A stretch of 64,000 nt of DNA. Source: Pseudomonadota bacterium. Its GTDB lineage: Bacteria > Pseudomonadota > Alphaproteobacteria > Caulobacterales > Caulobacteraceae. The notes under the pieces were generated by a model. It worked only from the letters and a program-made list of their open reading frames with translations, made no database searches and was not told where the DNA came from. Position numbers and translations under genes: made by a program. Below are positions 33,347 to 41,039 of the stretch, one piece after another. The DNA lies in the NCBI GenBank assembly GCA_023386645.1, contig JAEWJI010000048.1:1-64000 (forward strand). Direction: 5' to 3'. Within the stretch, counting starts at the first letter, position 1. Each line of letters begins with the position of its first letter.

Positions 33347-33523
33347 TCAGCCGCCGCCGGTGCGATGGGTGGGCCGCCCCGTGCCTTCGCACACCGGACA
33401 GGTCTCGCCTCCGCCCAACAGGCCAGACCCGCCGCAGTCCGGGCAGAGCGCGGCGTCCAGAGCCTGGTCTTCCGCCGGATCCTGGGGGGTCAGGCCCTGA
33501 TCGTCGATCTCGTGCTCACGCAT
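33347..33523 (-). CDS. Small zinc-ribbon protein, 58 residues
   Basis: An ATG-to-TGA frame of 58 codons encodes an acidic N-terminal half followed by two DnaJ-type Cys motifs, CPDCGGSG and CPVCEGTG, 8 residues apart, then a short GTGRPTHRTGGG tail. Four cysteines in this arrangement would bind one zinc ion. It lies between the manC fusion (23 bp downstream on the same strand) and the divergent argB. Small CxxCxGxG proteins often help other proteins fold or bind metal, but nothing here gives a specific function. Confidence 0.7.
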   Translation of the reverse strand: MREHEIDDQGLTPQDPAEDQALDAALCPDCGGSGLLGGGETCPVCEGTGRPTHRTGGG

Positions 33524-33594
33524 GACGATTGAACGGCTGCCCGCCCTGAGGGTTTCGCCGTGACAGGGGGAAACGCCGCCGCTATCAGCCGCCG

Positions 33595-34536
33595 ATGACC
33601 GATACCCCGCCCCTCGCCGACGCCGCCTCCCAGGACCGGGGCTGGGCGACCGCCAGGACCCTCGCGGAGGCCCTGCCGTTCATCCAGGTCTATGATCGCG
33701 AGACCGTGGTGATCAAATACGGCGGCCATGCCATGGGTGAGACCGCCGTCGCCCGCCAGTTCGCGGCTGATGTCGTCCTGCTCAAGCTGATGGGCGTGAA
33801 CCCCGTGGTCGTGCATGGCGGCGGGCCGCAGATCAGCGCCATGCTCGAGAAGGCCGGCGTTAAATCCAGCTTCGTCGACGGTCTGCGCGTGACAGATTCC
33901 GACACCATGGCCGTCGCCGAGATGGTTCTGTCAGGCTCGGTCAACAAGGAGATCGCCCACTGGATCACCGTGGCGGGCAAGGAGGCCGACGTGCGCGGCT
34001 TTGGCCTGTCGGGCAAGGACGCCGGCCTGCTGACCGTCGAGAAAACCCGGCGCACCAAGCGCGATCCCGACAGCCTGATCGAACATGAGGTCGACCTGGG
34101 CTTCGTCGGGGAACCGACCAAGGTCGATCCGAAACTGATCAGCCAGCTGATCCAGTCCGAAACGGACGACTGGGTGCCGGTCATCGCCCCCATCGGGGTT
34201 GCCGAGAGCGGCCAGACCTTCAACGTGAACGCCGACACCGTCGCGGGAGCCCTTGCAGGCGCCCTCAGGGCCAAGCGCATGCTGCTGCTCACCGACGTGC
34301 CCGGGGTGCGGGGCGCGGACGGCGAAATCATCCGCCAGATGACGGTGGGCGAGGCGTCCCAGCTGATCGACGACGGGGTGGCCACCGGAGGCATGATCCC
34401 CAAGCTTCAGACCGCCATGGCCGCGGTTCGGGCCGGAGTGGAGGCCGTGGTCATCCTGGACGGACGGCGCCCCCACGCCATGCTGGTCGAACTGTTCACC
34501 GAGCACGGCGCCGGGACCCTGGTGAAGGCGGGATGA
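33595..34536 (+). CDS. argB: Acetylglutamate kinase ArgB
   Basis: Second step of arginine synthesis: phosphorylation of N-acetylglutamate. The 313-residue amino-acid kinase has VIKYGGHAMG, VVVHGGGPQI, FNVNADTVAGALAGAL, LLLTDVPGV and GGMIPKLQTA. It opens an operon of three overlapping genes (argB, HAD phosphatase, dapD) with 4-bp ATGA overlaps. Confidence 0.97.
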   Translation: MTDTPPLADAASQDRGWATARTLAEALPFIQVYDRETVVIKYGGHAMGETAVARQFAADVVLLKLMGVNPVVVHGGGPQISAMLEKAGVKSSFVDGLRVTDSDTMAVAEMVLSGSVNKEIAHWITVAGKEADVRGFGLSGKDAGLLTVEKTRRTKRDPDSLIEHEVDLGFVGEPTKVDPKLISQLIQSETDDWVPVIAPIGVAESGQTFNVNADTVAGALAGALRAKRMLLLTDVPGVRGADGEIIRQMTVGEASQLIDDGVATGGMIPKLQTAMAAVRAGVEAVVILDGRRPHAMLVELFTEHGAGTLVKAG

Positions 34537-35207
34537 GCCGGACCGGCGCCCTCGATCTGTCGGACGTGAACGCCTGGGTGTTCGACATGGACGACACCCT
34601 ATATCCCCGCTCGCAAGGGGTGATGGAACTGATCCAGGCGCGCATCAACGCCTTCGTGGTCGAGGCCGTGGGGCTTTCGCCCGATGAGGCGCGGGTTCTG
34701 CAAAAACAGTTCCTGAGCGAGCACGGCACGACCCTTGCAGGCCTGATGGCCAACTACGCGGTCGATTCCGAACGCTTCCTGCGGGAGGTCCATGACATTC
34801 CGCTGGACGCGCTGGAACCCAATCCCCGTCTGGCCCACGCGCTCAAGGCCCTGCCCGGTCGCCGTTTCGTCATGACCAACGGGGCGCGATGCCACGCCGA
34901 CCGGGTGCTGAAGCGGATCGGCGTCACCGACTGTTTCGACGCCGTCTTCGCCATCGAGGACATGGACCTGACGCCCAAGCCCGCACCGGCGACCTTCCGT
35001 CGCCTGATCGAGCGGTTCGACATCGATCCCCGCCACGCCGTCTTCTTCGAGGACACCCCCCGGAATCTTCAGCCTGCCAAGACCCTGGGGATGCGTACCG
35101 TCCTGATCGACGAGACCGGACAGGCGAAGCCGGACGACGCCATCGACCATGTGGCGCTCAGCCTGATGGACTTCCTGGACGCCCTGGAGCTTAAGGACGC
35201 CGCATGA
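34533..35207 (+). CDS. HAD-family pyrimidine 5'-nucleotidase (SDT1-like)
   Basis: The 224-residue HAD hydrolase has motif I FDMDDTLYP (nucleophile and acid/base Asp), motif II VMTNG, motif III Lys in TPKPAP and motif IV FFEDTPRN. Together these fit the SDT1/PHM8 pyrimidine nucleotidase group, which dephosphorylates UMP/CMP. Co-translation with argB and dapD (overlaps of 4 bp each side) is an operon arrangement often seen in Alphaproteobacteria. A metabolic link to arginine or lysine is not obvious. Confidence 0.88.
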   Translation: MSRTGALDLSDVNAWVFDMDDTLYPRSQGVMELIQARINAFVVEAVGLSPDEARVLQKQFLSEHGTTLAGLMANYAVDSERFLREVHDIPLDALEPNPRLAHALKALPGRRFVMTNGARCHADRVLKRIGVTDCFDAVFAIEDMDLTPKPAPATFRRLIERFDIDPRHAVFFEDTPRNLQPAKTLGMRTVLIDETGQAKPDDAIDHVALSLMDFLDALELKDAA

Positions 35208-36061
35208 CCGACCTCGCTCAACTTCAAGCCGTCATCGAAGAGGCCTGGGAGAACCGCGCGGAACTCAGCCCCTCCAGCCACGGCGATGCGCCGCGCGCAG
35301 TTGAGACGGCGCTTGGCCTGCTGGATCGGGGCGAAGCCCGGGTGGCCACGCGCGAACCCGACGGGCGATGGGTCACACACCAGTGGCTGAAGAAGGCGGT
35401 CCTGCTGTCCTTCCGCCTCGCCGACAACGGCCTGATGCGGGCGGGCGACCGCGCTGGCGCCAGCGCCGCGCCAGGCGTTGGCCCCTGGTGGGACAAGGTT
35501 CCCAACAAGTTCGGCGACATGACGTCAGGCGACTTCCAGGCTGCGGCCTTCCGGGCCGTGCCGGGGGCGATCGTGCGCCAGGGCGCCTTCATCGGCCGCA
35601 ATGTCGTGTTGATGCCCAGCTTCGTGAACATCGGGGCCTACGTCGACGAGGGCTCCATGGTCGACGCCTGGGCGACGGTCGGCTCATGCGCCCAGATCGG
35701 CAGGAACGTTCACCTCTCCGGCGGCGCCGGCATCGGCGGCGTGCTGGAGCCGCTCCAGGCCAATCCGACGATCATCGAGGATGGCTGTTTCATCGGCGCC
35801 CGGGCCGAGGTGGCCGAGGGCGTCATCGTGCGCGAAGGCGCGGTCCTGGCCATGGGTGTTTATCTGTCGGCGTCGACCAGGATCGTCGACCGGGCGACCG
35901 GGGAGGTCCATCGCGGCGAGGTGCCGGCTTACAGCGTCGTGGTTCCAGGCAGTCTGCCCGATCCGAACGGCGGTCCCAGCCTTTACTGCGCCGTCATCGT
36001 CAAGCGGGTCGACGCCCAGACCCGGGCGAAGACGGGCGTGAACGAACTGCTCCGGGACTGA
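35204..36061 (+). CDS. dapD: Tetrahydrodipicolinate N-succinyltransferase DapD
   Basis: Lysine/meso-diaminopimelate synthesis by the succinylase branch. The 285-residue protein has an N-terminal helical domain and a left-handed beta-helix of hexapeptide repeats (GAFIGRNVVLMPSFVNIGAY, MVDAWATVGSCAQIGRNVHL, GVLEPLQANPTIIEDGCFIG). Length and motifs are standard. The gene ends 16 bp from the convergent glycosyltransferase with no evident terminator. Confidence 0.97.
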   Translation: MTDLAQLQAVIEEAWENRAELSPSSHGDAPRAVETALGLLDRGEARVATREPDGRWVTHQWLKKAVLLSFRLADNGLMRAGDRAGASAAPGVGPWWDKVPNKFGDMTSGDFQAAAFRAVPGAIVRQGAFIGRNVVLMPSFVNIGAYVDEGSMVDAWATVGSCAQIGRNVHLSGGAGIGGVLEPLQANPTIIEDGCFIGARAEVAEGVIVREGAVLAMGVYLSASTRIVDRATGEVHRGEVPAYSVVVPGSLPDPNGGPSLYCAVIVKRVDAQTRAKTGVNELLRD

Positions 36062-36077
36062 TCGCGGGAACTCCGCC

Positions 36078-37301
36078 TCAGACCAGACGCAGGATGGACT
36101 CGTCCAGAACCTCGTTCCGGTCGTGGTTCAGGAAGAAGGCCTCATCCCTCGACTTCGCCGCATGGTCGTCGGGCAGCGGCCGTCCCCGCTTCATCTTGGC
36201 CCGCCACTGCTCGCGCGACTTCACCATATAATGGTTGATGCGGATCTCGTCGCACGCGGGCGGCTCGATCTTGCCCTGGAAGATCATGGTCTGAACGCCA
36301 GCCCCGTTTAGAACCGGACCCAGCACCATGTATTCGTGGGGGTTGACCATCCGGATCAGCCGGTCCGCACGGGCGATCATCTTGACGTGGGCATTTCGTC
36401 CCTCGGCCCGCCGTGTGAAGGCTTCGACGCAGCGCCCCGGAGGTGTCGCGTCATGGCCATTTGACCCGAAGTTGGCCCAGCTGCAGGCGAAGGCGGCCAC
36501 ATCGCCTCCGCCCCTGAGCACGTCGATGATCTGTCGCGCCCGCTCCAAGTTGATGAACTCGTCTCCGTCGATCAGAGCGACCCATTCCGTCTCCGTGCGA
36601 TGGGTCTTGAGGAAGTGGTTCATCGCGATCGTCTGGCCTGGCTGGGCTTCGATGCAATGACTGGTGATCGAGAACTCCTTCGCCAGTGCAGCGATGATCT
36701 CAGGGGTCTGATCGGTCGATCCGTTATCGTACAGATAGAAGTGATCAACCCCGATGCCGGCATGATAGCGGACCCACTCTTCCAGATACTCGGCCTCGTT
36801 CTTCAGGGACGAACAGAGTGAGAGCCGGCGCCGTGGACGCGGCTGGACATTGGCCTGCTGCTGAATCCAGAAGCCGCTTGTCAGCGCCGTGACGTCGGGG
36901 TGGCACCGTTCGCCCTTCGGATGCCGCTCGGCCAGTTGCCGGGCGTACGCGACAGCCTGATCCAGTTGATTGTGAGCGAGCGCGAGGCGGATCGCTAGCA
37001 AGTGCGAACTGTGCAGGGGTTGGTCGCCCAGCCGACCGACGCGGCGCCAGGCCTCGCCGATACGACCGTCCAGAATCAGAGCCAGAAGCGACAACAGTTC
37101 CCAGGCCGACGTGGACCAGCCGGACTTCCCGTCCCGCAGGGCGGCCAGTTCGACCAGGGTGTCGCGAGAGGCCTCGAATGCGGCCAGGCAGGTGGCGTCC
37201 AGGACCTCCGACCGCAGCAAGGGCTCCTTCGCCTCGTCGCGGAGAAGGGGGATAAGCCGGTGCACCTTCCGCTCACGGATGTGCTCGCGCGTGCGTTTCA
37301 T
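36078..37301 (-). CDS. Glycosyltransferase (GT2/GT92-like) with helical N-domain
   Basis: About 407 residues. The N-terminal ~170 are helical repeats without a clear family. The C-terminal half is a GT-A domain of the type SLCSSLKNEAEYLEEWVRYH, HFYLYDNGSTDQTPEII, VALIDGDEFINL (DGDE metal site) and VNPHEYMVLG, as in Pfam Glyco_tranf_2_4/GT92-like proteins. ATG 37301 gives a basic start (MKRTREHIRERK). ATG 37322 would add seven residues. It stands alone on the minus strand, downstream of the AT-rich spacer, and the acceptor is unknown. Confidence 0.82.
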   Translation of the reverse strand: MKRTREHIRERKVHRLIPLLRDEAKEPLLRSEVLDATCLAAFEASRDTLVELAALRDGKSGWSTSAWELLSLLALILDGRIGEAWRRVGRLGDQPLHSSHLLAIRLALAHNQLDQAVAYARQLAERHPKGERCHPDVTALTSGFWIQQQANVQPRPRRRLSLCSSLKNEAEYLEEWVRYHAGIGVDHFYLYDNGSTDQTPEIIAALAKEFSITSHCIEAQPGQTIAMNHFLKTHRTETEWVALIDGDEFINLERARQIIDVLRGGGDVAAFACSWANFGSNGHDATPPGRCVEAFTRRAEGRNAHVKMIARADRLIRMVNPHEYMVLGPVLNGAGVQTMIFQGKIEPPACDEIRINHYMVKSREQWRAKMKRGRPLPDDHAAKSRDEAFFLNHDRNEVLDESILRLV

Positions 37302-37322
37302 GATCGCCGCGCCCGCCCCCAT

Positions 37323-37843
37323 TCATCCTCCCGCTGCAAGTTTGCGACGATAATCGCGGACAAGGCCGCTCTCACCCCACAGGAAAATGTGACGTCCGCG
37401 TGAGGTATCTGCCCCTATTTGAGACTTCACCTTGGGTGAACACATAATCGCTTGGCACAATTCGGCATCGAATGGCAACCCCCACGGTTGGTGTGCAGAG
37501 TTAATCCAATCGCTTAACACACATTGCTATACGATCTAGAAAATGATGCGAATGACGATCAACTCATTCTTTGAACGGACTCTTTTCAACTCAAAGAGCG
37601 GTGTTGTGAGATTGCGTATGTCCCATGCGCCGGCGGGGTCGCCGATACGATGCGCCAGCGGTCTGCGCCACTGCACCGCCCGTCGCGACGGCGCACGCGC
37701 GTTAAGGGCGGAATAGGGAAGCGTGGCGTTTTTGCCGCACCGGGCCGATTTCCGGGACTTCGACTTCGCCGTTCAGCGTTCTGTCACCGGCCAAGCTTCA
37801 TCCTCTTGGGAACGATCGGGGAAATCCCGACTTTGGGGGTGTC
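37323..37843. other. 520-bp AT-rich spacer without a supported gene
   Basis: From about 37380 to 37620 the base composition is much more AT-rich than the rest of the window. I see no reading frame with normal codon use. It contains a 6-bp inverted repeat (TTCACC/GGTGAA, 37426-37440), a direct repeat, and overlapping hairpins at 37569-37598 (CTCTTT/AAAGAG or CTTTGA/TCAAAG). It must hold the promoters of the divergent glycosyltransferase and hemolysin III genes, and could hide a small RNA. Confidence 0.5.
37446..37521 (+). repeat. Direct repeat AATCGCTTnnCACA, two copies
   Basis: AATCGCTTGGCACA at 37446-37459 and AATCGCTTAACACA at 37508-37521 match at 12 of 14 bases and start 62 bp apart, close to six helical turns. 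Two sites on the same DNA face are a usual operator layout, but no regulator is known. Confidence 0.45.
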
Positions 37844-38554
37844 ATGATCCAGACGCTGAAGCGCTATGCGCGCCACGTATGTACGCCCGATGAGCTCGAC
37901 ATGATCGAGCATTACCAGACACGGGCGGAACGCCTGGCGGACCTCTGGGTCCACGCCGTAGGCCTGGGTCTGGCCGGGATCGGCGGAGTGGTTCTGGCGG
38001 TGCTGGCGGCCCTTTATGGCGGCCCGGGCGCGGTAGCGGCGACCGCCATCTACGCGCTCTGCCTAATCGCCATGCTGACGGCGTCCACGGTCTACAACCT
38101 GACGCGGCCCTGCGCCGCCCGACCGGTGCTAAGGCGGCTGGACGAGGCGGCCATCTTTCTGATGATCGCAGGCAGCTACACCCCGTTCACGACCCAGCGG
38201 TTCGAGGGCTGGTGGTCGATCGCCTTCACCCTGCTGGTTTGGGGCATCGCCTTCGCGGGCGTGGCGGTGAAGCTGGTCGCGCCGCGCATTTCGGACGCAT
38301 TCTGGAGCGGGGTCTACATCCTGTTCGGCTGGCTGGCGGTGCTGGCGCTCAAGCCCATGATCGAGACCGTCCATCCGCTCGCGCTCGGCCTGCTGGTGGC
38401 GGGCGGACTGATCTACACCGTGGGCGTGGTCTTCTTCATCAGCCCCAGTCTGAAGTTCCGGCGCGCGATCTGGCACGGCTTCGTGGTGGCGGGCGCGGGC
38501 GTGCACTGGGCCGCGGTGCTGGTGGGGGTCGTCCTGGCGCCGGTCGCCGTCTGA
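37844..38554 (+). CDS. Hemolysin III (PAQR-like) family membrane protein
   Basis: The 236-residue protein has seven predicted membrane helices and the HlyIII pattern: ERLADLWVHAVGLGL, STVYNL, RRLDEAAIFLMIAGSYTPF and WHGFVVAGAGVHWAAV. The last holds the two C-terminal His residues. The third metal-ligand His, normally in an S-T-x-Y-H motif, is Asn85 here. Despite the name, most family members are not toxins. They resemble adiponectin-receptor hydrolases and their role in bacteria is unsettled. The ATG follows GGGGGTGTC. Confidence 0.85.
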   Translation: MIQTLKRYARHVCTPDELDMIEHYQTRAERLADLWVHAVGLGLAGIGGVVLAVLAALYGGPGAVAATAIYALCLIAMLTASTVYNLTRPCAARPVLRRLDEAAIFLMIAGSYTPFTTQRFEGWWSIAFTLLVWGIAFAGVAVKLVAPRISDAFWSGVYILFGWLAVLALKPMIETVHPLALGLLVAGGLIYTVGVVFFISPSLKFRRAIWHGFVVAGAGVHWAAVLVGVVLAPVAV

Positions 38555-38621
38555 GGAGGCCTTGCAGTCGGCTCCTTGGCGTGGTCCGCTGCACCGCAAC
38601 GAGAACCGCCAGGGGAACCGC

Positions 38622-39251
38622 GTGGTCGACAGCAAACCCGATGCCGCCAAGGGCCGCAGCGACGGCGCCGTGGTCATCAAGAAGTACGCCAACCGTCGCC
38701 TCTACAACACCGCCACCTCCGCCTATGTGACGCTCGAAGACCTCGCGCGGATGGTGCGCGAAGGGGTGGATTTCGTCGTCTATGACGCCAAGACCAACGA
38801 CGATCTGACCCGGCAGATCCTGACGCAGATCATCTTCGAGGAGGAGAGCCGGGGCGAGGCTTTGCTGCCGGTCCAGTTCCTGCGCCAGCTGATCGGCTTC
38901 TATGGCGGCCAGATGCAGTCGGTGCTGCCCAGCTATCTGGAGATGTCGCTGGAGACCTTCGCGCGGCAGCAGGAACAGCTGCGCAGCCAGATGACCAAGG
39001 CCTTCGGCGGCGCGCCTGGCGCCGGCCTCATGGAGGAGGCGGTCAAGCAGAACATGGCCATGTTCGACCGCGCCATGAAGATGTTCCCGGGCTTCGCCTA
39101 CGGCCGGACGCCTGACGCCTCGCCGGCCGCCCAGACCGCCGCGCCGCCGACGACGACTGAGTCCGACCCGCTGGCGGAGATGCGACGCCAGATGGATGAG
39201 ATGCGCGCCCAGCTGGACCGGCTGGCGGCCTCCGGCAAGGCGCCCCAGTGA
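38622..39251 (+). CDS. phaR: Polyhydroxyalkanoate synthesis repressor PhaR
   Basis: PhaR senses PHB polymer and represses phasin and synthesis genes. The 209-residue protein has the N-terminal DNA-binding domain (VIKKYANRRLYNTATSAYVT, LARMVREGVDFVVYDAKT) and the PHB accumulation regulatory domain (LTRQILTQIIFEEE, LLPVQFLRQLIGFYGGQMQ). The C-terminus is Ala/Pro-rich and ends in a coiled coil. GTG 38622 fits the family start. A frame extension to 38562 adds 20 residues of no known homology. Confidence 0.95.
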   Translation: MVDSKPDAAKGRSDGAVVIKKYANRRLYNTATSAYVTLEDLARMVREGVDFVVYDAKTNDDLTRQILTQIIFEEESRGEALLPVQFLRQLIGFYGGQMQSVLPSYLEMSLETFARQQEQLRSQMTKAFGGAPGAGLMEEAVKQNMAMFDRAMKMFPGFAYGRTPDASPAAQTAAPPTTTESDPLAEMRRQMDEMRAQLDRLAASGKAPQ

Positions 39252-39550
39252 CCGCCGACCGCCGCGCCTCGGACCGGCGGATATCCGCTCGGCGAGCGGG
39301 TGACCACGAAGCCGTCGGCCCCGGGGCCCTGGTCCCAGCCGGAGGTCCCGCCGAACAGGCCGCCGTGCCTGCCGCGACGCCGGACCCGGCATTCGCCGCT
39401 CATCTGATCGGTCAGTCCGGGCAGAGGCGGGGCCTGAAGGGCGGGACCCCCGTCCTTGATCAGGCACGCTCCACCTATCTCGAAGCGGAGTATTCAGGAG
39501 CTCGCGACCGCAGGCCTAAACCCGGCGCGAACGACAAGACGGAGGTCTGA
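39248..39550 (+). CDS. Small conserved-looking protein downstream of phaR
   Basis: A 100-residue protein starting at GTG, overlapping the phaR stop by 4 bp (GTGA), so probably co-translated. It is basic at the N-terminus, Ala/Pro-rich in the middle and has a sequence-like end (AHLIGQSGQRRG, PVLDQARSTYLEAEYSG). It has no membrane helix and no family I can name. The translational coupling hints at a link with PHB metabolism, nothing more. Confidence 0.65.
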   Translation: MTADRRASDRRISARRAGDHEAVGPGALVPAGGPAEQAAVPAATPDPAFAAHLIGQSGQRRGLKGGTPVLDQARSTYLEAEYSGARDRRPKPGANDKTEV

Positions 39551-39621
39551 AGCCAAGGCCTCGGCTGGCGCGGGTCTTGCAGGCCAGGACGGAGACTTCC
39601 TCCCCAGCCCAGGCCTGACCC

Positions 39622-39699
39622 ATGGACGCGATTCTCTCCGCCGCCGCCCGCTTCTTCGACGTCGTGGTGACCGCCCTGCTGTTCGCGGCCCTGCTGTAG
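39622..39699 (+). CDS. Possible 25-residue hydrophobic peptide
   Basis: An ATG frame encodes MDAILSAAARFFDVV then VTALLFAALL, enough for one membrane helix. There is no convincing Shine-Dalgarno. It sits in a 152-bp gap, 3 bp before the convergent membrane protein gene. It could be a real small membrane peptide or chance. Confidence 0.25.
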   Translation: MDAILSAAARFFDVVVTALLFAALL

Positions 39700-39702
39700 G
39701 TC

Positions 39703-40128
39703 TCAGGCGCCGCCGCCGAAGTCCAGGTCCTTGCGGGCCGAGATGATGGTCACGATGAAGCCGGCCAGCACATCCAGCATGACCATCGTGACGATCAGGA
39801 AGAAGGTCGAGGTGGCGAAGCCCCGGATCAGCAGGAACTCCACCAGGCAGACCACGAACAGGATCATCGACAGGGCGTGATTGACGATCGCGACCTTCTG
39901 GCTCGAGGTCGACTTCAAGAGCTCGAAGAACAGCAGGATTAGCGACAGGAACAGGATCAGGTCGCCGACGCCCACGTTCCAGCTGGCGCCGGACGCCATG
40001 GGAATCGAGAACATCGCCTGCCGCAAGTTCTCGTCCGCCGCGGCCAGGCCGCCGCCTCCGACGCCCAGCAGGACGACGAGATTGTAAAGCACCACGGGAA
40101 TGGCCAAGAGCGGCAGGGCGATCAGCAT
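39703..40128 (-). CDS. Four-helix integral membrane protein of unknown function
   Basis: The 141-residue protein has four predicted membrane helices (about 2-23, 52-72, 79-100 and 106-128) and short loops. The one larger loop (about 24-50) is presumably periplasmic. The C-terminus (SARKDLDFGGG) is polar. No catalytic motif or named family is recognised. It is a single gene between phaR and the sugar transferase. Confidence 0.75.
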   Translation of the reverse strand: MLIALPLLAIPVVLYNLVVLLGVGGGGLAAADENLRQAMFSIPMASGASWNVGVGDLILFLSLILLFFELLKSTSSQKVAIVNHALSMILFVVCLVEFLLIRGFATSTFFLIVTMVMLDVLAGFIVTIISARKDLDFGGGA

Positions 40129-40228
40129 GGGACGATCCTGAGGCGGGTTAACAGCCGAGCTTGTTAACGATCCATATCCCGGTTCGCTCCATACCGCTAC
40201 GCCGCTCGCGGCCCGGGCGATCCGCCCC

Positions 40229-40963
40229 TCAGTACTCGCGGATGACGCCTGGCCTGCGCGACCGGGTCTTGAGCCACATGACGCCCAGCAGATCGCTCAG
40301 CGAGGCGACCAGCCGGCCCCAGTTGGTGTACTTCGACCGGCCGGTCGCGCGGTGCCTGTGGTCCACGTCCAGATACAGGTTTCGATAGCCTTCCCGGATC
40401 ATCAGCGCCGGTAGGTAGCGGTGCACATGGTCGAAGTAGGGAAGCGCGAGAAACGCGTCCCGTCGGAAGGCCTTTAGTCCGCACCCCGTGTCCGCCGCGT
40501 CGTCGTTCAGCAGTTTGCGACGAATGCGGTTGGCCCAGCGCGAGGCCCAGCGCTTGGCTTCGGTGTCCTGGCGGCTGGCCCGCACTCCTCCCACCAGGGC
40601 GACCTCGGGCGGCGCGGCCAGCAGGGCGTCAGCGAGACGGGGGGCGTCCTTGGGCGGGTTCTGGCCATCGCCGTCCAGCGTCACCACCACCGGGGCGCGG
40701 GCCGCGATGACCCCGGTGCGCACCGCCCGGCTCTGGCCCGCGTTGGTTCCATGGTTCAGGACCCGCAGCGTCGGCAGTTCCGCTTGCAGCGCCCGGAGTT
40801 CCTGAAGCGTCGCGTCGCGGCTGGCGTCGTCAACGAAGATCATCTCGTAGGACCGGCCGGCGAAAGCGTCGGCGATTTCCCGAGCCAGTGGACCGGCGGC
40901 GCCCGCCTCGTCGTGCACCGGAACGACGACTGAGATTTCGGGGGCGGTGGGTCGGGTGGCCAT
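40229..40963 (-). CDS. GT2 polyprenyl-phosphate sugar transferase (dolichol-phosphate mannosyltransferase-like)
   Basis: The 244-residue GT-A enzyme has ISVVVPVHDEAGA, IFVDDASRDATLQ, LDGDGQNPPKD (metal site) and DTGCGLKAFRRDAF, the features of DPM1/ArnC-type enzymes. It lacks C-terminal membrane helices. Such enzymes charge undecaprenyl phosphate with a sugar. It is divergent from the ArnT-like enzyme at 41040, which would use that kind of donor, so the two probably work together in sugar decoration of lipid A or glycan. Confidence 0.9.
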   Translation of the reverse strand: MATRPTAPEISVVVPVHDEAGAAGPLAREIADAFAGRSYEMIFVDDASRDATLQELRALQAELPTLRVLNHGTNAGQSRAVRTGVIAARAPVVVTLDGDGQNPPKDAPRLADALLAAPPEVALVGGVRASRQDTEAKRWASRWANRIRRKLLNDDAADTGCGLKAFRRDAFLALPYFDHVHRYLPALMIREGYRNLYLDVDHRHRATGRSKYTNWGRLVASLSDLLGVMWLKTRSRRPGVIREY

Positions 40964-41039
40964 CCGCCCTCTCTAGCGGAGTTCACCGACCCGAGGGAGG
41001 GCGCTGACGCGGAGCCGAGCCGCGTGGTAGGACGAAACC

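Noticed and set aside
37650..37847. 65-codon frame upstream of the hemolysin III gene
   Set aside because: Arg/Pro-rich, overlaps the downstream start, no ribosome site or recognisable family.
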